Assembly: GCF_035515275.1 (NCBI RefSeq) | Contig: NZ_DATJBQ010000155.1 | Coordinates: 1-20,231 of the forward strand | From: Pusillimonas sp035515275 | GTDB lineage: Bacteria; Pseudomonadota; Gammaproteobacteria; Burkholderiales; Burkholderiaceae_B | DNA length: 20,231 nucleotides | Direction: 5' to 3' | Part shown: positions 6,680 through 13,233 of the stretch, piece after piece | How positions within the stretch are numbered: the stretch's first letter is position 1 | Layout of the letters: each line of letters opens with the position of its first letter | Made by a program: the position numbers and the translations under genes | Notes under the pieces: generated by a model | The model's input: the letters and a program-made list of their open reading frames with translations, nothing else | Databases searched by the model: none | What the model was told of the DNA's origin: nothing

Positions 6680-8830
6680 TCAGGCTTCTGGCGAAGCTTC
6701 AGGCGCCGAGGTAGGACCGCCCTGAGCCTCGATACCGCCGATTGCCTTCATGGACAGACGCAGGCGACCCTTGTCATCCGCTTCGATGACCTTGATGCGA
6801 ACGACCTGGCCTACCTTGAGAACATCATTGATGTTGTTGATGCGGTAGTTGGCAATTTCAGAAATATGCAGCAAGCCGTCGCGGCCGGGCAGCACCTGCA
6901 CAATGGCGCCAAAATCAAGCAGACGCAACACCGGGCCTTCGTACTCTTGGCCCACTTCAACGTCGGCGGTAAGTTCTTTGATACGACGCTCGGCCTCGCG
7001 GGCTTTGTCGAGGTCAGCACTGGCAATCGTAATGGTGCCGTCGTCGCCAATATCGATTTGCGTGCCGGTTTCTTCGGTTAGCGCGCGAATGGTTGCGCCG
7101 CCCTTGCCGATGACATCACGAATTTTTTCAGGGTTGATCTTGACCGTCAGCATGCGCGGGGCGAACTCGGAAAGCTCGGTGCGCGAGCCATCGATGGCCT
7201 TGGTCATTTCACCCAGAATATGCAGACGACCTTCGCGGGCTTGAGCCAGCGCAACCTGCATGATCTCTTTGGTAATGCCCTGAATCTTGATGTCCATTTG
7301 CAGGGCGGTAATGCCCTGTTCGGTACCAGCCACCTTGAAGTCCATATCGCCCAGGTGGTCTTCATCGCCAAGAATATCGGTAAGAACCGCGAACTTGCCG
7401 CCTTCTTTGATAAGGCCCATGGCAACACCGGCCACGTGGTTCTTGATGGGCACGCCGGCGTCCATCATGGCCAGTGAGCCGCCACATACCGACGCCATCG
7501 AAGAAGACCCGTTGGACTCGGTAATTTCAGACACAACGCGAATGGTGTACTGGAAGTCTTGTTGCTCGGGAAGCATGGCGACCAGTGCGCGCTTGGCCAA
7601 GCGGCCGTGACCGATCTCACGACGCTTGGGCACGCCGAAGCGGCCGGTTTCACCCGTGGCAAACGGCGGAAAGTTATAGTGCAGCATGAAGCGGTCGCGT
7701 GATTCGCCCATGATCGAATCGATGATCTGCTCGTCTTGCTTGGTGCCCAGCGTGGCTACCACCAAAGCCTGGGTTTCGCCGCGCGTGAACAAGGCGCTAC
7801 CGTGAGCCCGGGGCAAAACGCCCAGGCGAATACTGATGGGACGCACCGTGCGGGTGTCGCGACCGTCGATACGGGGCTCGCCGCCAAGAATCTGGCTGCG
7901 CACCAACTGCGACTCAAGACCGAACAGAATGTCTTCGATCTCGACATTATCGGGGGCGGCTTCGCCACGCGCCGTAGCGTGCTCAAGCATTTTAGCCTTG
8001 ACGTCGGTGTAGATCTCGCGCAACCGGGCTGTGCGCTGTTGCTTCTCGCGTACGCTGTAAGCAGCCTGCAAACCTTCGAGCGCGGCCGCCTTGACAGCGG
8101 TGATGAGAATTTCGTTCTTGGGCGCTGGCTGCCAATCCCACTCTGGCTTGCCGGCTTCGGCAACCAGTTCGTGAATCGCATTGATAGCGGCCTGCATCTG
8201 CTGGTGGCCGAACACCACTCCACCCAGCATTACTTCTTCGGACAGCTCTTTGGCTTCGGACTCGACCATCAGCACGGCGGACTCGGTACCTGCCACGACC
8301 AGGTTAAGCTGCGACTCGCCTAACTGGCTGGTGGTGGGGTTAAGCACGTACTCGCCGTTGACATAACCGACGCGGGCCGCGCCAATGGGGCCGTTGAACG
8401 GTATGCCCGAAATGGCCACCGCAGCCGAAGCGCCAATCATGGCAGCGATGTCGGGATCGATCTCGGGGTCAACCGACACGGTGTGGATGATGACCTGAAC
8501 GTCGTTATAAAAACCTTCGGGAAACAAGGGGCGAAGGGGACGATCGATCAATCGGGATGTCAGCGTTTCTTTTTCGGAGGGCTTGCCTTCGCGCTTGAAA
8601 AAGCCGCCCGGAATACGGCCGGCAGCGTAGGTTTTTTCGATGTAGTCGACGGTAAGCGGGAAAAAGTCTTGTCCCGTTTTGGCTTGTTTTGCCGCAACAA
8701 CAGTTGCCAACACTACAGAGTCTCCGATCGAGGCCAGCACAGCGCCGGACGCCTGGCGCGCAATTTCGCCGGTCTCGAGAACCACCGTATGCTGACCGTA
8801 CTGGAACGTTTTGGTCACTTTATTAAACAT
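6680..8830 (-). CDS. pnp: Polyribonucleotide nucleotidyltransferase (PNPase)
   Basis: This 716-aa phosphorolytic 3'-5' exoribonuclease works as a trimer in mRNA turnover and in the RNA degradosome. Two RNase PH folds are visible: the first at about 1-215 with FFKREGKP (77-84) and RPLRPLFP (97-104), the second at about 320-545 with GSSSMASVCGGS (441-452) and the acidic active-site stretch DILGDEDHLGDMDF (485-498). A KH domain with VIGKGG (573-578) and an S1 domain at about 625-695 follow, then a short Ala/Pro/Glu tail. All expected domains and the usual length are present. The start ATG has an AAGGA sequence nine bases upstream. It lies 92 bp after rpsO, with a terminator between them, the classical rpsO-pnp arrangement. 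It is probably transcribed by read-through from rpsO and perhaps a local promoter that I could not locate. Confidence 0.98.
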   Translation of the reverse strand: MFNKVTKTFQYGQHTVVLETGEIARQASGAVLASIGDSVVLATVVAAKQAKTGQDFFPLTVDYIEKTYAAGRIPGGFFKREGKPSEKETLTSRLIDRPLRPLFPEGFYNDVQVIIHTVSVDPEIDPDIAAMIGASAAVAISGIPFNGPIGAARVGYVNGEYVLNPTTSQLGESQLNLVVAGTESAVLMVESEAKELSEEVMLGGVVFGHQQMQAAINAIHELVAEAGKPEWDWQPAPKNEILITAVKAAALEGLQAAYSVREKQQRTARLREIYTDVKAKMLEHATARGEAAPDNVEIEDILFGLESQLVRSQILGGEPRIDGRDTRTVRPISIRLGVLPRAHGSALFTRGETQALVVATLGTKQDEQIIDSIMGESRDRFMLHYNFPPFATGETGRFGVPKRREIGHGRLAKRALVAMLPEQQDFQYTIRVVSEITESNGSSSMASVCGGSLAMMDAGVPIKNHVAGVAMGLIKEGGKFAVLTDILGDEDHLGDMDFKVAGTEQGITALQMDIKIQGITKEIMQVALAQAREGRLHILGEMTKAIDGSRTELSEFAPRMLTVKINPEKIRDVIGKGGATIRALTEETGTQIDIGDDGTITIASADLDKAREAERRIKELTADVEVGQEYEGPVLRLLDFGAIVQVLPGRDGLLHISEIANYRINNINDVLKVGQVVRIKVIEADDKGRLRLSMKAIGGIEAQGGPTSAPEASPEA

Positions 8831-8849
8831 TACGGAATATCCTTACAAT

Positions 8850-8892
8850 AAAAAAACCGTGCACACGGCGACGAAGGTCGCAATGTGCACGG
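8850..8892 (-). terminator. rpsO terminator in the rpsO-pnp intergenic region
   Basis: CCGTGCACA (8857-8865) pairs with TGTGCACGG (8884-8892). An inner stem GCGAC-GAAG-GTCGC (8868-8881) continues the hairpin. The minus strand then runs into seven T (complement of A 8850-8856). This is a strong intrinsic terminator just before the pnp ribosome binding site, so pnp depends on partial read-through or on processing of this hairpin, as known for E. coli rpsO-pnp. Confidence 0.88.
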
Positions 8893-8922
8893 TCGTACAA
8901 AATGGGGAGCTTGCCCCGGGTA

Positions 8923-9192
8923 TCACTTACGCAGACCGAGCTTTTCGATCAGGGCGCGATATGCATCAGGGTTGCGGCCCTTGAGGTAATCAAGCAACTT
9001 ACGGCGGCGGCTGACCATACGCAGCAACCCGCGGCGCGAGTGGTGATCTTTAAGATGGGTTTTGAAGTGATCGGTCAGTTCGTTGATACGTGCAGTAAGC
9101 AGCGCAACTTGAACTTCGGGGGAACCGGTGTCGCCTTGAGCGCGTTGAAATTGCGCAACAATATCGGATTTTTTGATGTCAGCAGCAGACAT
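8923..9192 (-). CDS. rpsO: 30S ribosomal protein S15
   Basis: This 89-aa primary 16S rRNA-binding protein assembles the platform of the small subunit. The sequence is typical throughout: DTGSPEVQVALLTARI, the LTDHFKTHLKDHHSRRGLL segment with the conserved His/Asp/Ser/Arg residues that contact rRNA, and RRRKLLDYLK. The ATG at 9192-9190 was chosen because GAGG lies seven bases upstream and the family begins at this point; an in-frame ATG six codons earlier sits on top of that ribosome binding site and was rejected. The leader carries a possible translational control structure. A terminator and pnp follow downstream. Confidence 0.98.
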   Translation of the reverse strand: MSAADIKKSDIVAQFQRAQGDTGSPEVQVALLTARINELTDHFKTHLKDHHSRRGLLRMVSRRRKLLDYLKGRNPDAYRALIEKLGLRK

Positions 9193-9198
9193 TTTTAG

Positions 9199-9230
9199 CC
9201 TCGTAAACATGCGTCAGGGCCGAGGTGCCC
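9199..9230 (-). promoter_or_regulatory. Candidate pseudoknot covering the rpsO ribosome binding site
   Basis: In the minus-strand mRNA, GGGC (9230-9227) pairs with GCCC (9220-9217), leaving the loop ACCTCG. The CCTCG of that loop (9225-9221) is exactly complementary to CGAGG (9203-9199), which contains the Shine-Dalgarno sequence of rpsO. The two helices together would form an H-type pseudoknot that hides the ribosome binding site. S15 is known to repress its own mRNA through a pseudoknot in E. coli; that this leader does the same is inference. A second leader hairpin, CATGCC-AAAG-GGCATG, lies upstream at 9274-9289. Confidence 0.45.
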
Positions 9231-9310
9231 AGACGTGGTGAATGAAAAACATAAGGAATCGTAAGAGTAGTGCCATGCCCTTTGGCATGAGGTAATCTTA
9301 AGACTTCGGC

Positions 9311-9316
9311 ATTATA
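9311..9316 (-). promoter_or_regulatory. Probable -10 box of the rpsO promoter
   Basis: The minus strand reads a perfect TATAAT here. No good -35 box is seen 16-18 bp upstream, where the DNA approaches the start of the divergent lipoprotein gene. Transcription from about 9304 would give an rpsO leader of roughly 110 nt holding the hairpin and pseudoknot candidates. Confidence 0.5.
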
Positions 9317-9334
9317 ACGGATTTGGGGCACGTC

Positions 9335-9856
9335 ATGATTCCCACCTTAATGCGCCGCGCGTGGCCGGCTGTATTGTCGTCGTTTCTTTTACTTCAGGGC
9401 TGCACCTCGATCACTACGGCATCTCCCGGCACGCCGCTAACCCAGGTCGAAGCCGAGTTTGGGCGCCATAATTATTCGTGCCCGCTGCCCGACGGCGGCC
9501 GGCGCGTCATCTGGAGCCGTCAACCGTTCGGTCAATTCGCCTGGGGCACCAATGTCGACGCCCAGGGGCGCGTGGGCCAGATCACCCAGCTACTTACCGA
9601 TCAGCATTTTCGTGTATTGAATGAAGGAAGCTGGACCGACGAACAGGTGCTATGCGAATTTGGCCCGCCCGCCGAAATCGACGCTGTGGGCATGCCCTCG
9701 GTACGGCAGGTTGTCTGGAGCTACCGCTACCAGCAAGACGGGGTCTGGAACTCTTTAATGTATGTATACATGGGCCCCGACGGCAAGCAGGTAACCCGCT
9801 TTCATCCGGGGCCCGACCCCATGTATGACCCCGACCGTTTCATGCCTTTTTGGTAA
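9335..9856 (+). CDS. Putative outer-membrane lipoprotein with two BamE/SmpA-like repeats
   Basis: This 173-aa protein has a lipoprotein signal: positively charged start (MRRAW), hydrophobic stretch, then lipobox LLLQGC with the acylated Cys at residue 23 and Thr-Ser after it, a pattern allowing outer-membrane sorting. The rest can be laid out as two similar units of about 55 residues. Unit one (33-84) has LTQVEAEFG, GGRRVIWSR and FAWGTNVDAQGRV. Unit two (101-156) has TDEQVLCEFGPP, RQVVWSYRY and VYMGPDGKQV. The helix-FG(x)P-strand layout recalls SmpA/OmlA (BamE-like) domains, but I did not confirm this, so no function is assigned. The ATG at 9335 was preferred over a TTG at 9323 because GGGG lies seven bases before it. 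It is divergent from rpsO and converges on pssA, with 35 bp between stops and no clear terminator. Confidence 0.8.
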   Translation: MIPTLMRRAWPAVLSSFLLLQGCTSITTASPGTPLTQVEAEFGRHNYSCPLPDGGRRVIWSRQPFGQFAWGTNVDAQGRVGQITQLLTDQHFRVLNEGSWTDEQVLCEFGPPAEIDAVGMPSVRQVVWSYRYQQDGVWNSLMYVYMGPDGKQVTRFHPGPDPMYDPDRFMPFW

Positions 9857-9891
9857 AAAAGCTTGCGCCCCCGTTAGCACGACAGCGCCGC

Positions 9892-10737
9892 TTAAGGCTG
9901 ACCGCTCGGGTCGTCGTCACGCGGGGGGGCAATGGTATGGGGGGCTGGAGGCTCTGGAAACGGCGCGGCATCGCCCCCGCCCTCTTGGCGTTGCCGGCTC
10001 AAGTGTCGGGCACGGCGCCAGCGCCACAGCATAATCACCCACCCCGACAGCCCATAAATCACAAATAGCCCAAACAGCATCAGCGGCGGGTCGCTGGAAA
10101 CAAACACAAAAACCGCGACCAGCACCAGCATGACCCAGAACGGCACGCTATGGCCAAGGGCGAATGACTTGCCGCTGTAAAACGGTGTGTTCGTCACCAT
10201 GGCAATACCGGCGTAGACGGTAATAACAAAAGCGCACCAGGCAATGGTGGCCGTGCCCAGTTGCAGGCGGTTGTCTATGGCCACCCAAATAAAACCGGCC
10301 AGCAAGGCCGCCGCAGCGGGGCTGGGCAGGCCCTGAAAAAAGCGTTTGTCGACCACCGCAATATTAGTGTTGAATCGCGCCAGCCGAAGCGCTGCGCCCA
10401 CCACATAGATAAAGGCCGCCAGCCAGCCCCAGCGACCCAGGTCTTGCAACACCCACTGATACATGACCAAGGCCGGCGCTATGCCGAACGAAGTCATGTC
10501 GGACAGCGAATCGTACTGCTCGCCGAAAGCCGACTGGGTATTGGTTAGGCGTGCCACCCGGCCGTCCATGCCGTCGAAGATCATCGCCACGAAGATGGCA
10601 ATGGCGGCGATTTCGAAACGCCCGTTAATCGCCTGCACCACTGCATAGAAGCCGGCGAAAAGATTCGCCGTGGTAAAGACATTGGGTAGCAAATAAATGC
10701 TGCGCCGACGCCTGCTTTCTTCGGAAAAATTGGGCAT
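9892..10737 (-). CDS. pssA: CDP-diacylglycerol-serine O-phosphatidyltransferase
   Basis: This integral membrane enzyme condenses CDP-diacylglycerol with serine to give phosphatidylserine. The CDP-alcohol phosphotransferase motif (DG-x2-AR-x8-G-x3-D-x3-D) is intact, running from DGRVAR to YDSLSD at about residues 58-80 of the 281-aa product, with about eight membrane segments around it and YLLPNVFTTANLFAGFYA at the start. The C-terminus is a hydrophilic Pro/Asp-rich tail. I chose the ATG at 10737 (GAGA upstream). An in-frame ATG at 10755 is possible, but a hairpin ends three bases before it and no ribosome binding site precedes it. It follows psd on the same strand, so phosphatidylserine synthase and decarboxylase are co-transcribed to make phosphatidylethanolamine. 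Confidence 0.95.
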   Translation of the reverse strand: MPNFSEESRRRRSIYLLPNVFTTANLFAGFYAVVQAINGRFEIAAIAIFVAMIFDGMDGRVARLTNTQSAFGEQYDSLSDMTSFGIAPALVMYQWVLQDLGRWGWLAAFIYVVGAALRLARFNTNIAVVDKRFFQGLPSPAAAALLAGFIWVAIDNRLQLGTATIAWCAFVITVYAGIAMVTNTPFYSGKSFALGHSVPFWVMLVLVAVFVFVSSDPPLMLFGLFVIYGLSGWVIMLWRWRRARHLSRQRQEGGGDAAPFPEPPAPHTIAPPRDDDPSGQP

Positions 10738-10758
10738 AGTGTCTTTCTCTGTCATATG

Positions 10759-10780
10759 AAGCGGCTGCAGCTTGCCGCTT
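10759..10780 (-). other. Hairpin across the psd-pssA junction
   Basis: AAGCGGC (10759-10765) pairs with GCCGCTT (10774-10780) around an 8-nt loop. It overlaps the psd stop codon at 10779-10781. There is no T run after it, so it is not an intrinsic terminator; its main use here is as evidence against the upstream pssA start at 10755. Confidence 0.4.
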
Positions 10781-11453
10781 AACTTTCTTGAACGTCGACC
10801 ATAGGCGGCAGTTCGGCCAGTACGGTGCTGGTGGCACTGACCTTGTCACCAATGGCCACGCGCGGGCGAGAACCAAGGGGCAAGTAAACATCAACCCGGG
10901 AACCGAAGCGAATAAACCCATATCGCTGGCCGTGATGCAGGGTATCGCCCACCTTGGCGTACGACAAGATTCGTTTGGCCACCAGGCCGGCCACTTGCAC
11001 TGCAGTTACTACGTGGCCCTGTTTGGTCTTAAGCACCATGGCGTTGCGCTCGTTCTCGAGCGAAGCCTTGTCAAGCGCGGCATTGAAAAACTTGCCCGGA
11101 AAATATTCGGTGGAGAGCACTTCGGCATCGACCGGCGAGCGGTTGGAGTGCACGTTGAATACGTTCATGAACACGCTGATTTTCAATGCGTCGCGGTTGT
11201 TATGGTAAGGGTCTTTTGCTTCTTGAACGACGACAATGCGGCCGTCGGCCGGACTAAGTACGTTCAGCTCACCGTCGGGCGCCACACGTGCGGGGTCGCG
11301 AAAAAACTGCAGCACGAACAGCGACAGCAACCAGAACGGCAGGCTCGCCCAACCGGACCAGAACGTGACCAACAGCGAAATAACAACAATACCGGCCAGA
11401 AAAGGCCAGCCTTCGCGGGCAATGATGGGGTGAGGATAAGAAGGTTTGTTCAT
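10779..11453 (-). CDS. psd: Phosphatidylserine decarboxylase proenzyme (short type)
   Basis: This 224-aa pyruvoyl enzyme converts phosphatidylserine to phosphatidylethanolamine at the inner membrane. It shows an N-terminal membrane segment (about 17-50), FFRDPAR (50-56), LSPADGR (66-72), the FMNVFNVHSNRSPVDA block (95-110) and the self-cleavage site FGS (183-185), where Ser185 becomes the pyruvoyl group at the start of the small alpha chain. Length fits the short single-membrane-segment bacterial type. The ATG at 11453 matches the family start. There is no clear Shine-Dalgarno before it, and a longer reading from a GTG at 11543 would start inside the ilvC terminator, so it was rejected. The leader has a GCCCGG/CCGGGC hairpin at 11501-11517. 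pssA follows. Confidence 0.96.
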   Translation of the reverse strand: MNKPSYPHPIIAREGWPFLAGIVVISLLVTFWSGWASLPFWLLSLFVLQFFRDPARVAPDGELNVLSPADGRIVVVQEAKDPYHNNRDALKISVFMNVFNVHSNRSPVDAEVLSTEYFPGKFFNAALDKASLENERNAMVLKTKQGHVVTAVQVAGLVAKRILSYAKVGDTLHHGQRYGFIRFGSRVDVYLPLGSRPRVAIGDKVSATSTVLAELPPMVDVQES

Positions 11454-11533
11454 CGTAAGTGGAAGAATAACCGAAAATGGGAACAGATCCGCATGCAGCC
11501 GCCCGGTCAGGCCGGGCCTTGCCGCACTCAGGT

Positions 11534-11588
11534 AAAACAACACGCCCCGCAGGGGCCGGAACCAGTCCGGCGTGCGGGGCGTGTTGTT
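11534..11588 (-). terminator. Terminator of the ilvBNC operon
   Basis: A perfect 16-bp inverted repeat, 11536-11551 with 11573-11588 (CACGCCCCGCA and TGCGGGGCGTG at its core), is extended by an inner stem GCCGGA (11555-11560) and TCCGGC (11566-11571). On the minus strand it ends in TTGTTTTACC. It starts 16 bp after the ilvC stop and separates the operon from psd. Confidence 0.9.
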
Positions 11589-11604
11589 GGGCGAACTGAA
11601 GCGA

Positions 11605-12621
11605 TTAGTTCTTGCTCTGGTCGACCAGCTTGTTGGCGGCGATCCAGGGCATCATGGCGCGCAGCTGGCTGCCCACCTGCTCGATTTGCGACTCGGCATT
11701 GATGCGGCGACGCGAGATGATGCTGGGAGCGCCGGCGGCGTTTTCCAGAATGAAGCTCTTGGCGTATTCGCCGGTCTGGATATCTTTAAGCACATCACGC
11801 ATGGCTTTCTTGGTCTCGTCCGTAACGATGCGGGGGCCCGTTACGTACTCGCCGTACTCGGCGTTGTTCGAGATCGAGTAGTTCATGTTGGCGATGCCGC
11901 CTTCGTAGATCAGGTCGACGATAAGCTTGAGTTCGTGCAAGCACTCGAAATAAGCCATTTCGGGTGCGTAGCCGGCCTCGACCAGGGTCTCGAAACCCGC
12001 CTTGATCAGCTCGACGGCACCGCCGCACAGAACAGCCTGCTCGCCGAACAGGTCGGTTTCGGTTTCTTCGCGGAAGTTGGTTTCGATGATACCGGCGCGG
12101 CCACCGCCGTTTGCCATGGCGTACGACATGGCCAGGTCACGCGCCTTGCCTGTGACGTCTTGATGAACGGCGATAAGGTGAGGCACACCGCCGCCTTGGC
12201 GGTAGGTGCCACGAACCGTATGGCCCGGTGCCTTGGGAGCGATCATGATGACGTCAACGTCGGCACGGGGCTGAACCTGGCCGTAGTGCACGTTAAAGCC
12301 GTGGGCGAAGGCCAGTGCGGCACCGGCCTTGAGGTTGGCTTCGACGTGGTTGCGGTATACCTCGGCGATGCTCTCGTCGGGCAGCAAGATCATGACAACG
12401 TCGGCGGCTTTCACAGCGTCGGCCACTTCCTGAACTTTCAGGCCGGCGTTCTCGGCCTTGCTCCACGAGGCGCCGCCCTTGCGCAGGCCGACCACCACGT
12501 TCACACCCGACTCGTGCAGATTGAGCGCGTGTGCGTGACCCTGCGAACCGTAGCCGATGATGGCAACCGTCTTGCCCTTGATCAGGGACAGGTCGCAGTC
12601 TTTGTCATAGAAAACTTTCAT
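11605..12621 (-). CDS. ilvC: Ketol-acid reductoisomerase (NADP+), class I
   Basis: This 338-aa enzyme carries out the Mg2+-dependent alkyl migration and NADPH reduction that turn acetolactate or acetohydroxybutyrate into dihydroxy acids in valine, isoleucine and leucine synthesis. The Rossmann motif GYGSQGHAH lies at 23-31. Catalytic residues are present at the usual class I positions: His107, Lys130, Asp190 and Glu194 in DLFGEQ, and Glu226 and Glu230 in ECLHE. Length is typical of the short class I form. The ATG at 12621 has GGAG seven bases upstream; a start four codons earlier overlaps this site. It is the last gene of the operon, 110 bp after ilvN, and ends at a strong terminator. Confidence 0.98.
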   Translation of the reverse strand: MKVFYDKDCDLSLIKGKTVAIIGYGSQGHAHALNLHESGVNVVVGLRKGGASWSKAENAGLKVQEVADAVKAADVVMILLPDESIAEVYRNHVEANLKAGAALAFAHGFNVHYGQVQPRADVDVIMIAPKAPGHTVRGTYRQGGGVPHLIAVHQDVTGKARDLAMSYAMANGGGRAGIIETNFREETETDLFGEQAVLCGGAVELIKAGFETLVEAGYAPEMAYFECLHELKLIVDLIYEGGIANMNYSISNNAEYGEYVTGPRIVTDETKKAMRDVLKDIQTGEYAKSFILENAAGAPSIISRRRINAESQIEQVGSQLRAMMPWIAANKLVDQSKN

Positions 12622-12644
12622 TAAATGCTCCAAACTAAGCTTGA

Positions 12645-12665
12645 CGGGCCGCCTATGCCGGCCCG
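12645..12665 (-). other. Hairpin in the ilvN-ilvC intergenic region
   Basis: CGGGCCG (12645-12651) pairs with CGGCCCG (12659-12665) around a 7-nt loop. No T run follows on the minus strand, so it is not a standard terminator. It could be an mRNA stability or processing element between ilvN and ilvC, as similar structures sit in longer operon gaps; this is inference. Confidence 0.45.
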
Positions 12666-12731
12666 GATTGGATAAGTGAAATCCGTCGGTTGAATTGGGG
12701 CTGAGTACAGCTGCCAGACCCGTGATTTTAA

Positions 12732-13223
12732 TTACAATTTCAAAATACGTTCGCCACGGCCAATACCCGAGACACCAGTACGCACCGTTTCAAGGATCGA
12801 GCTGCGATCCAGGGCACCCAGAAAAGCTTCGATCTTGTCTTGATCTCCGGTTAATTCAATGGTGTAGGCCTTGTCGCTTACATCAATGATGCGGCCCCGG
12901 AATATATCGGCCATGCGCTTCATTTCGTCGCGTTCTTTGCCCACCGCCCTGACCTTGACCATCATCAGCTCACGCTCAATGTGCGGGCCTTCTGAGAGGT
13001 CGACCACCTTGACCACGTCGATAAGCCGATTAAGGTGCTTGGTAATTTGCTCGATGACGTCTTCGGACCCTTTCGTGACGATGGTCATGCGGGACAACGT
13101 GGCGTCTTCAGTGGGGGCGACCGTTAGGGTTTCAATATTGTAGGCGCGCGCCGAGAACAGCCCCACCACGCGCGACAGCGCGCCCGGCTCATTCTCCAGA
13201 AGAATGGAAATCACGTGTTTCAT
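12732..13223 (-). CDS. ilvN: Acetolactate synthase small (regulatory) subunit
   Basis: This 163-aa subunit (also called ilvH) activates the large subunit and confers valine feedback inhibition. An N-terminal ACT domain (1-76) has ILLENEPGALSRV, with Asn11 and Gly14, and YNIETLTV with Asn29, residues at the valine-binding positions described for E. coli IlvH, so valine sensitivity is expected. The C-terminal half (about 85-160) has the second ferredoxin-like domain with MMVKVRA and SGIGRGERIL. The ribosome binding sequence AGGA overlaps the ilvB stop codon, and only 10 bp separate the genes, which suggests coupled translation. Confidence 0.97.
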   Translation of the reverse strand: MKHVISILLENEPGALSRVVGLFSARAYNIETLTVAPTEDATLSRMTIVTKGSEDVIEQITKHLNRLIDVVKVVDLSEGPHIERELMMVKVRAVGKERDEMKRMADIFRGRIIDVSDKAYTIELTGDQDKIEAFLGALDRSSILETVRTGVSGIGRGERILKL

Positions 13224-13233
13224 TGTTCTGTCC

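Noticed and set aside
11605..12624. Longer starts for ilvC, rpsO and psd
   Set aside because: The upstream starts overlap the Shine-Dalgarno sequence (ilvC, rpsO) or lie inside the ilvC terminator (psd); the shorter starts match the family N-termini.
11572..12624. 350-residue plus-strand frame opposite ilvC
   Set aside because: It is a shadow of the high-GC codon pattern of ilvC; the minus-strand product has all catalytic residues of the reductoisomerase.
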